From assembly GCA_958450365.1 (NCBI GenBank), contig CAUEEP010000736.1:2415501-2479500 (forward strand): 64,000 nucleotides of DNA. The letters are read 5' to 3'. This DNA comes from Mesorhabditis belari (Eukaryota; Nematoda; Chromadorea; Rhabditida; Rhabditidae). Of this stretch, positions 56,555-64,000 are shown piece after piece. How positions within the stretch are numbered: the stretch's first letter is position 1; every line of letters starts with the position of its first letter. The position numbers were made by a program, and so were the translations under genes. The notes beneath the pieces were generated by a model. That model was not told where the DNA came from and ran no database searches. It saw only the letters and a list, made by a program, of their open reading frames with translations.

Positions 56555-57730
56555 TATTTTTATATTTCCCCACACATTTCTACTCAAATGGGACCATGTT
56601 TTTAAAGCTTATGAATGAAGTTTTTTTGATACTTGATCTTCGGGAACAGAAACCGAATCTATTACTAGTGTCTGAATATAATAAGAATTGAGTGTAACCT
56701 ATCGGTAAGCTTAATAGTAAACTGATCTCCTTAATACCTAATAGGAATTTGAGCTCTGTGATACTATTCGATCTTATCCCAAATCAAGAACACCAACTAT
56801 CTCATTTCCTAACACTACTGTCTTCTACAGTTCGATGGATTTTATTAATTGATTCTACAGGGTGCACCATAATTGTCATAACAAGATAAAGTTCTGATTT
56901 TAAGGCAGATAAGAGCACAAAAAAACAAATTCTTAACTCAATAACACTTATTGTAGATTAACAATTAGAAATGAACTATAAAATTCGAATCGGCCATCAT
57001 TAGCATTTGAGCAGAAGATGTCAACGGTGGAAATGCCTATTTTTATATTTCCCCACACATTCCTACTCAAATGGGATCATGTTTTTAAATGGGATCATGT
57101 TTTTACCGTAACAAAACTTTATGCTAGCGACCAATTTGTTTATTTCCTCTTCTTTTCATTAACTTCTTCTAATCGTATTTCATTACAACGCTTTCTTGCA
57201 CACGGGACGGGCCATTTCTGTGTCGGTAAACACCAACGAATACCACGACGGGTCGAAGCTTATAAATGAAATTTTTTTGATACTTGATCTTTCGGTACTT
57301 TCGGGAACAGAAACCGAATCTATTACTAGTGTCTGAATAAAATAAGAATTGAGTGTAACCTATCGGTAAGCTTAATAGTAAACTGATCTCCTCAATATCA
57401 ATTTTACGCAATTTTACGCCTAATCCGCAATTTTTCTTGTTTTTTGTTCTATTAGGATGGTTGGAATTGAGTGTAACCTATCGGTAAGCTTAATAGTAAA
57501 TTGATCTCCTTAAAGGCGAATTTTCAATAAAACCTATTTTTCCCCATTACTGATGATGTTTTTATTTAGTATATTGGTGTTCAAAAAGCATAAAAATGAT
57601 TTGACAAAAAGCACTTACGCAATTTTACGCCTAATCCGCAATTTTTCTTGTTTCCTTTTCTATTAGGATGGTAGGAATTGAGTGTAACCTATCGGTAAGC
57701 TTAATAGTAAACTGATCTCCTCAATACCAA
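56555..57730. repeat. Dispersed repeat family R1, second cluster
   Basis: The module GAATTGAGTGTAACCTATCG...AGTAAACTGATCTCC occurs four times (about 56687, 57348, 57466, 57676). The module with GGGTGCACCATAATTGTCAT occurs at about 56860. A third module, TATTTTTATATTTCCCCACA...CAAATGGGA, occurs at about 56558 and 57038. All modules except the last also occur at 46.2-46.9 kb. Nested, rearranged DNA elements are likely; no protein is recognised. Confidence 0.8.
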
Positions 57731-57750
57731 TTTTACGCAATTTTACGCCT

Positions 57751-57907
57751 TTGGTATCAAAAAATAGCTGAAATTCAGGACTATTTTTTGACACCTAAGC
57801 GCACATTGTAGCATAAACCAGTGTCGAGTAAAACTCGTTCAAAGCTAGACTTCGCAACACTCCGCACCGTCATTATCGGGGTGGGGTACTATTACAGCAT
57901 TTACGGT
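57751..57907. repeat. Foldback PAL-B, copy 4 (right part)
   Basis: Inner palindrome GGTATCAAAAAATAGCTGAA followed by GTGTCGAGTAAAACTCGTTC and the end GTACTATTACAGCATTTACGG. Confidence 0.85.
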
Positions 57908-58201
57908 AAGCAAATAACAGTGATGGCCATTTTTTGCTTATGATTCATACATGAAATAGTCGCTTGAAAGTTGTAACCATTTTTTTTTTTGCTTATTTTT
58001 ATTGCTCATTTGTTCAAGTTGACATCATTTTCTGGTTTTAAACTTTATTAGCAAAATCTTTGATAACATTTCGATTATTCACTGAATATTTATATGATTA
58101 AGGTGATTTTTTTAGCCTCTTTGAACAGTTTTTGATAAGATTTTGGTTATTAACTGAATATTTATATTGAGCTGATTTATTTAGCCTCTTTGAGCAGGCT
58201 T

Positions 58202-58436
58202 GGGGTAGGCTACTTTGTGCCAAACTTTTTGCGCAACTGGGTCATTTGCGCAACTCGCCATAACTTTCTTCTTAGTCGACCAATCTTTATGATTTTAGTA
58301 TTATTTTGTTGCACTTATTGAGATCTACAAAATGAAATCAAAATCATAAAGATTGGCCCACTTAGAAGAAAGTTATGGCGAGTTGCGCAAAAGACCCTGT
58401 TGCGAAAAAAGAAATTGTGGAAATTAGCCTACCCCC
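58202..58436. repeat. Foldback PAL-C, copy 2
   Basis: GGGGTAGGCTACTTTG and its inverse bound arms with GCGCAACTCGCCATAACTTT. An extra CAACTGGGTCATTTGCG stretch distinguishes it and the copy at 60862 from copy 1. Confidence 0.85.
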
Positions 58437-58648
58437 GCAGTCTTTGATAACATTTCGGTTATTAACTGAATATTTATATTAAGTTGATTCATTTACTCAC
58501 ATTGCTCTAAATCTATTTCAATCATTTTCAGCTGTTTTCTGAAATCATTCTTATTTTGAGAAGAAATGGGGGTTTTGCAAAAGTTGATCAAGAAACACCT
58601 TTTCTATCTAGGCTAGCCAAAAAGTCTTGTACGATTTTTCTAGCAATT

Positions 58649-59008
58649 TCAATTTTAAATAATTTCATTTCATTTTCAGACTCCTCATTTTCCCCTACCA
58701 GTTGCCTCTAAATGTTTTGACTGGTCCTCAATTAATAATAATAATAATAATAATACTTTATTCAAACGATAAAGTGAAAGAAATCATAGAGAAATGCACA
58801 GTGATACTTAATCATACAATACATACTGAAATCAATAAGCCAATTACTTACGGCAAAGAGCCACTAGATCTAAAGCATCGATACGTTTCTTGAATATGAA
58901 AAGCGACTGAATTTCTCAACTTCTCAATTTTAAATAATTTCATTTCATTTTCAGACTCCTCCTTTTCCCCTACCAGTTGCCTCTAAATGTTTTGACTGGT
59001 CCTCAATT
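58649..59008 (-). mobile_element. 5'-truncated LINE tail flanked by an 85-bp target duplication
   Basis: Positions 58649-58733 and 58924-59008 are direct copies of the same 85 bases with one difference (landmarks TTTCAGACTCCTC, GTTGCCTCTAAATGTTTTGA). Between them are 190 bases that on the minus strand end in TTTGAATAAAGTATTATT followed by (ATT)n. That is the 3' end of a non-LTR element, comparable to the LINE end near 60050. The open frame across the left border is an artefact. Confidence 0.82.
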
Positions 59009-59634
59009 GATAGACCTTTATCAAAAAGCGAATCTCTTATTTTTCCCTATCATTTTCTGAGGAATGATAAACAGGGAGAAATTCACAAGTTTTGAAAAGT
59101 CTAGCTAAACTTGTCTAATTGTTTTTTTGTGCCAAAATAGAAACGCATCCTTTTCCTCGCATCCTGATTCTCCTTTTCAAGGGAATATCAGTTAATTCTT
59201 TCAATTCTTCAGCACAAAGTACGAGCGGAGCCTCGATTCTTAAATTCAAGAAGATTTTTGATTTCAAAAAACTTACAAGGCATTAGAATCTTTCCAGAAA
59301 AATATAAAGATGACTAACCAAGAGGCTTATCAAAATTGACGTGTCTGTGAAAGAAACAGTGTAACCATGCCCATTTAACTATGCCATCCCATTTCTTATC
59401 ACAAAAATTTTTATTTAAACAATCAAACAAAGAAATCTTTTTTTTCCTTTTGATTTGGAGATTGTTTGAATTTCTCGTTAAATTTCCTTTTTTATTCTTT
59501 TGGCTTCCTAATCCCGATTTATGACTCTTTTGGACAAGCTAGTCAACTAAAAATTGGTTTTATAATAAATAATCTCTTTTTTTTTAAATTATTGGATTGG
59601 TTTAACTTCTTTAACACATTCAATTTTTATACTC

Positions 59635-60065
59635 AGCTAACAACTCATCCGTCAGGTATAAACATAGATTGAAACTTTTCTCACTTGAAACCTTAGAACA
59701 ACGCCGTCTTATCATAGATTTGGTTGAGTGCTTTAAAATTGTAAAAGGAAAACATCAAAACCCTCTTTTTAAAAATCTTTTTCGACTAAACTCGAGGCTT
59801 TTGGCGATTAGGATTGGCGATTGGCTCTTTTTTTCTTGCATCCCGAATCTGCTTTCTCTAAATCCTCTAGAGCTTTTTTCGTAAATCGTGTGACTAAAGT
59901 TTGGAATGCCCTTCCTGACAAGTTGCGTTTGATCTCCACTGTGTCTGATTTTAAAAGGGCTATTTCGTTGCATTTTAAGTGACTTTGTGATCTTTTATCT
60001 TTTATCTAGTACATTTTTCATGTCCTTTTCGCACTTTATTTCTTTCTGAATAAAGTATTTATATA
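59635..60065 (+). mobile_element. Non-LTR retrotransposon 3' end (RT C-terminus and 3' UTR)
   Basis: Encodes HRLKLFSLETLEQRRLII, FKIVKGKHQNPLF, then after a frameshift SFVNRVTKVWNALPDKLR and VSDFKRAISLHFK with stop at 59982. This is the standard end of CR1/Jockey-class ORF2. The 3' UTR ends TTTCTGAATAAAGTATTTAT. The element is 5'-truncated and frameshifted, so inactive. Confidence 0.88.
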
Positions 60066-60590
60066 TACTAAATCCTATTATTTTACCATTTTATCGCTTT
60101 AGTTTTTGAAAATCGAATGTTATTTGTTCTTTGTGCTTTTAAAAATAGAAACCCACCATTTCTGGCGTACTCCTTTCTTGTATTTTCTCCCAGAAACCTA
60201 TCTGATCACTGGGAAAAAAAGAGAAACTGTTTGCGGTAGGATTGAGTATGCTAAAAGGGATGTGTTTCCTTTTTTTAGCACTCAAAGTACATTCAAATAT
60301 TTCTTTTCTTTTCAACTAACAACTAGTTTAAAAAAAACTTGGCTAAATTAACGATGACTCTCGATTTTTATTCTTTTACCTTGATAATCCCAGTTTATAA
60401 CTCAAAAACTTTTTTTTGTTGTTTTCTTGTTGTTTTCTTGTTGTTTTCTTGTTGTTTCAATGTTTGTATAGGTCAAAATAAGCAAAAAAATTAGGCCCCA
60501 GTCAACACTTTTTTAAATTTTTAACTTTTTGCTTTGGTCCTCAAAGGCATGCTTTTTTGAAAAAAAAAAAAAAAGAAAACTTGAATCGAG
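60066..60590. other. Intergenic with an 11-bp repeat
   Basis: Tandem TTTTCTTGTTG at 60415-60456. Otherwise nothing recognised. Confidence 0.5.
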
Positions 60591-60608
60591 CTCAAAACTT
60601 CATAAAAA

Positions 60609-60838
60609 AAAAAAAAAAAAGATTTGATCTGTCTTCGCACTTAGCGCAGATCACAACCCGCTTCCACATTTACTGAGGCAGAAGTGTAGTTGTCGTAGCC
60701 GATGATACTCCGATGGCCGGGCTGGGGCGCTCGGAGGGGAGCCCATGGGAGTCGAACCCACGACTAACCCGCGCCGACGCTGCTCAACTTGGCAGATCGG
60801 ACGGGGTCGACCACAGACCCTTCCCTTTCTGGGCCCCC
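60609..60838 (-). mobile_element. tRNA-derived SINE, third copy
   Basis: Nearly identical to the copy at 42300-42530, including GTGGGTTCGACTCCC and GCTAAGTGCGAAGACA, but without the extra 5' segment. It has an A-rich tail (60609-60620) in place of (ATT)n. The direct repeat AACTTCATAAAAA (60596-60608, 60839-60851) is a target-site duplication. Confidence 0.9.
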
Positions 60839-60861
60839 AACTTCATAAAAATAAACAAGTT

Positions 60862-61042
60862 TCGGGGTAGGCTAATTTCCGCAAATTTTTTTTTTTGCAC
60901 AACAGGGTCAACAGGGTAGATCTCAATAAGTGAAACAAAATGAAATCAAAATCATAAAGATTGACCCACTTAGAAGAAAGTTATGGAGAGTTGCGCAAAT
61001 GACCCTGTTGCGAAAAAAAAAATTGCGGAAATTAGCCTACTC
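60862..61042. repeat. Foldback PAL-C, copy 3
   Basis: GGGGTAGGCTAATTTCCGCA and its inverse. The right arm is intact (ACCCACTTAGAAGAAAGTTA, GTTGCGCAAATGACCCTGTT) and the left arm is partly deleted. Confidence 0.8.
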
Positions 61043-61044
61043 TC

Positions 61045-61494
61045 AATTTTCGGCAATTTTTTTGAGCGTTTATAACCAGAATTTGGTAACGAAATGTCGA
61101 AATTCGAAATCTACGCAGTGAATTACCCAAGAGAAAGTGCTTTTGATGATCATTGACTGAGGGTAAACTATAGTCTTACAAAACATTCTTAAAAGCTAAC
61201 CGCTAGCTAAGCCTACTAAGGCCGGCTAGATGATCAATAGTTACAATGATGCTAAGTGTTGTTGCTTAAAGTTTAGGACTGTTTCACAAGGCTTTGAAAA
61301 AATTTTTGCCTTGGTGGACTAAGGTAAAAAATTCGAAATTTCGAAAAATTTGTTGAGAAAAGCGTTGACTGGCGACTAATTTTTGTTTACTTTACCTCTG
61401 TAGACACTGGAAAACCGAGAAAACAACAAAAAATGGGTTTTGATTCTGTTTTTATCATTAATTTAACCCAAAACTTTTTTCAGCAATGCGTTAA
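61045..61494. other. Upstream region of NPC1
   Basis: No repeat recognised. A TTTTTTCAG at 61485-61493 just before the first codons could be a trans-splice acceptor: nematode genes often receive a spliced leader close to the ATG. Confidence 0.45.
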
Positions 61495-64000
61495 ATGGGG
61501 AAAACTCGGCGGATATTGTTCATTGTACAATGGCCTATCGTACTCTATCTAACAACTATATTTTCATGTAAGTTTTATGCATTAAGCATAAATCTCTCTT
61601 TTTAGTTATCATCCGGGTGAGCGGGAATTGTGTGCTGACGGACACGTGTCACACGGTGAGACATGGCACAGAATGGTTAGCGATCCCTTGCTTTCATCGA
61701 ACACCAATTACACCGACGCAAATCGATGAGAAAAGTCAACGGAAACTCGCGAATTTATGCCCCCATCTGTTCTCAGGTCAGCTCATAAATAATTTTACAA
61801 GGATAGACTTGCTTACAAGGATAGACTTGCTTACAAGGATAGACTTGCTTACAAGGATAGACTTGCTTACAAGGATAGACTTGCTTACAAAGATAGACTT
61901 TTGCCTTTTATAAAGTGTTCAAAGCAATTAAGATGTCAAGAGTTGTTCCCGCTTGGTGACTTGACTTTACAGCAAATCTAGCTGACTATCAAACTTCTCA
62001 CTATTCCTTGAAGATTCTCAACCCTTTCCTTCAGCTAATCACTCAACCAATGTCTGCTGTTCACCCACTCAAATCGATGTCCTCATCTCTCAAATGTCGA
62101 TGGCCACCCAAATCTTGAAACGATGTGACTCATGTGTTGACAATTTTCTCAAGCTCTGGTGTGATTTTACATGTCATCCCGATCAACACAACTTTATGCA
62201 GGTAAGGAGAAAATCTCAAGGAGATTTCGAAGCCCCCATGACTGACTGGCTAAGAGCCCTTTAGCCTAGTCAGGAGGTCAAGGGCTCAATCCTGCTGGCT
62301 GGATTATAAGTTTTTTAGGTGACCAAAGCAAATACATCGGCTGAGACGAAGAAAGAATATGTTGATACAGTCACCTACAATTTGTCGACCACTTTTGGGA
62401 ATGGGCTTTTTGATTCTTGCAAAAATGTGAGTTTACAATACTAGGTTACGGTAAATAGTAAGTACTATTAGTAGCTAGATTTTCATTTAAATGCTATGAG
62501 AACTGTAAAGTCGACTTTTTAAGGTGACTACTGTCTAGTACTGAAAAGTAGCCTAGTAATAGACGACCTACAGTAGTTGTCGTAAAAAGTAGACTTCTAC
62601 TCTCAGTACGACTCTCATAGCGTTTACATCAAGATTTCGCTACTAACAAGGGAAAGCCAACTGGATAGGCTGGCCAAATGACATGAGCCAGAGACCTATC
62701 GACGCAGAACTTCACGCTGAATCCGAATCTGTTTTCCATTTTTGCTAAACGGCACTGTCACTCTGTCAAAAGTTATAAGCGTGTAAAGTTTTGTATGGGA
62801 TTTTTAAAACCATCCCTCGAGTTTATCAGCAGATTTCCCAGAGACATTAAAGAGCAGTGGTGGCCGAGTGGTAGCCGGCTAGAATACGAGGCAAACCCTC
62901 TCGGGTTCAAGTCTCGCAATTTAACTTTTTTTGTTTTTTTAGAGGTAATTGTTCTCCATTTCAAATACAAGTCTTTTTCAAACTACTTCTCATAAAAATC
63001 TTTACTTTTAACTATTAATATTGGTACTACGCCAGTTGGGGGGCACTTTTTTCTCCGAAATGAGCCCCGAAACTCGGCTTAAAAGGCCTTTTCCCAAGCT
63101 CTCGTTGTGTTTTTCGGAATCTACGCATAAAGTGGTTTTGAAGAAAAAAAAGTGGCCCCAACCAGTGTAGTCATAGTTGTTGTTAATGTTAATGGTTAAA
63201 AGTAGAGTTCGGTAAACAAAACCAAAACACCAAAACAAACCAAAACTCAATAAATTAACATGTAAATTTAAAATTGTAAAATGCAAATTTGCCTTTCACT
63301 TTTTCTCACTCTCCAAAATCTCGCGGCCGAAAAAAGGACCAAAACACGACCTCGAAATTTCGAAACAAAAAATAGCCTATGGGATAGATTTTTGGACGCT
63401 GATTTCAAATCTGCAAATAGATTTTCGCTAGCTCCTCCCAATCGCGAGATATTGGCGAGTTTTGGTTTTGGTTTTGGTTTTGGTCTGTTTTGGTTTTGGT
63501 GGTTTTGGTTAAGTTTTGTTTTCCGAAGTCTAGTTAAAAGTAAACATTTTATGAGAAGTATTTTGAAAAAGATTTGTATTTGAAACGGAGATCAATTACC
63601 TCTAAAAAAGCAAAAGAAAATTAAAGTGCGAGACTCGAACTTGAGAGGGTTTGCCTCGTATTCGAGCCGGCTACCACTCGGCCACCCCTGCTCGTTAACG
63701 TCTCTGGGAAATCTGCTGATATACACGAGGGATGATTTTTAAAGTTCCATACAAGACTTTACATGCTTATAACTTTTGACAGAGTGCCGTTTAGCCTTAA
63801 GGCGCAATCGTGATGGTCCCTGAAATTCCGCATCGATAGGTCTATGGCTTATGTGATTTGGCCAGCCTATCCAGTTGACCTTCCCTTGTAAATATCGAAT
63901 TTATGTTTACCAAGATCAAATTCAAAGACCTAAATCCATTTTTAGGTTCAATTCATGCAAAGTCGAGCCCTCGATTTGATGTGTGGTGGTGGTGGAGGAG
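61495..64000 (+). CDS. ncr-1: Niemann-Pick C1 homologue, N-terminal part (runs off the window)
   Basis: NPC1 is a polytopic lysosomal membrane protein whose lumenal N-terminal domain takes cholesterol from NPC2 for export. Exons: 61495-61567, 61606-61776, 62035-62201, 62319-62426, 63946 to the window end. It starts with a signal peptide (MGKTRR, then ILFIVQWPIVLYLTTIFS). The cysteine-rich N-terminal domain follows: NCVLTDTCHTV, LANLCPHLFS, CCSPTQIDVLISQMS, ILKRCDSCVDNFLKLWCDFT, CHPDQHNFMQVTK, then LSTTFGNGLFDSCKNV and SRALDLMCGGGGG. Cysteine order matches human NPC1 (CPSC, CELTC-like, CGKD region). The symbol is tentative: C. elegans has ncr-1 and ncr-2. The start is the ATG that opens the hydrophobic segment and joins in frame to exon 2. 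Introns hold an 18-bp minisatellite and tRNA-like repeats. Confidence 0.9.
61793..61910. repeat. 18-bp minisatellite in an NPC1 intron
   Basis: Six tandem copies of ACAAGGATAGACTTGCTT. The exon ending at 61776 has a clear GTCAGC donor, so the repeat is intronic although a frame reads through it. Confidence 0.95.
62232..62306 (+). pseudogene. tRNA-like sequence in an NPC1 intron
   Basis: ATGACTGACTGGCTAAGAGC is D-arm-like, and GGGCTCAATCCTGC resembles a B box with TTC changed to CTC. Decayed. Confidence 0.4.
62640..62940 (+). repeat. tRNA-linked repeat, + copy (with Ser-like tRNA head)
   Basis: Begins AAGGGAAAGCCAACTGGATA, continues through CGCTGAATCCGAATCTGTTT and TCTGTCAAAAGTTATAAGCG, and ends in a tRNA-like segment at 62860-62925 (TGGTGGCCGAGTGGTAGCCG, GGGTTCAAGTCTCGC). 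The anticodon arm is too short for a working tRNA. The inverted partner lies at 63620-63895. Confidence 0.8.
63185..63540. repeat. Inverted GGTTTT/AAAACC repeat
   Basis: The left part has AAACAAAACCAAAACACC, the right part has GGTTTTGGTTTTGGTTTTGG and TTGGTGGTTTTGGTTAAG. The open frame over the right part is repeat-derived. Confidence 0.7.
63620..63895 (-). repeat. tRNA-linked repeat, - copy
   Basis: Inverted counterpart of 62640-62940. The tRNA-like segment (63630-63700, minus strand, GGGGTGGCCGAGTGGTAGCC, AAGTTCGAGTCTCGC) comes first, then CTCTGGGAAATCTGCTGATA, GGAACT and the CCAGCCTATCCAGTTGACC end. In the last visible NPC1 intron. Confidence 0.8.

Noticed and set aside
61777..61913. Extension of the second NPC1 exon through the LTRID repeats
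   Set aside because: A clear GTCAGC donor ends the exon at 61776, and the next exon (62035) continues the NPC1 cysteine pattern in frame; the repeat is an intronic minisatellite.

Overview
This is a window of nuclear DNA from a nematode, most likely a free-living rhabditid. The evidence is AT-rich sequence, many introns of about 35-60 bases ending in TTTNAG, protein matches closest to Caenorhabditis elegans, and mariner relics and foldback elements in nearly every intron. Five protein-coding genes were found, all on the + strand. In order they are an FBXW5-like F-box/WD40 protein (454-8121), a 14-3-3 protein matching C. elegans FTT-2 (11311-13790), a Sec1/Munc18 protein matching UNC-18 (17480-21392), an SH2 plus Cas-binding/GEF-like protein of the NSP/BCAR3/SH2D3 family (28266-39437), and the 5' part of a Niemann-Pick C1 homologue (61495 to the window end). 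From memory, ftt-2, unc-18 and ncr-1 are all X-linked in C. elegans, so the window may come from the X-equivalent chromosome.

Layout: 1-8.1 kb holds the FBXW5-like gene, with repeats packed into its introns. From 8.1 to 11.3 kb is intergenic DNA with minisatellites and three GC-rich blocks upstream of the 14-3-3 gene. The 14-3-3 gene contains a duplicated exon of exactly the same length (164 nt). The two copies lie only 24 nt apart, which looks like a mutually exclusive exon pair. From 13.8 to 17.4 kb are three foldback elements and a GC-rich block in front of unc-18. From 21.4 to 28.2 kb no gene is visible, but there are long inverted repeats. From 28.3 to 39.4 kb is the NSP-family gene, swollen by mariner debris, a 56-bp minisatellite and foldbacks. 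From 39.4 to 61.4 kb I see no host gene. That stretch is a repeat graveyard with tRNA-like sequences, a near-perfect palindrome of about 650 bp, a tRNA-derived SINE family with clear target-site duplications, mariner and LINE relics, a TTAA-flanked element and many minisatellites. NPC1 begins at 61.5 kb.

The genes do not form an obvious operon, because their spacing is several kb. UNC-18 (syntaxin binding and vesicle fusion), 14-3-3 (phosphoserine/threonine adaptor), the SH2 protein (phosphotyrosine adaptor), FBXW5 (substrate receptor of an SCF or CRL4 ubiquitin ligase) and NPC1 (lysosomal sterol export) act in different pathways.

The observations most worth following are the 14-3-3 exon pair, the SINE family (one copy nested in a foldback, three copies with target duplications), a 190-bp LINE tail with an unusually long 85-bp target duplication, inverted pairs of tRNA-like sequences carried by one repeat family, and a group of unrelated-looking foldbacks that all end in TACCGTA. 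Exon coordinates were read by eye from splice consensus, frame and family similarity. No search or alignment was run.
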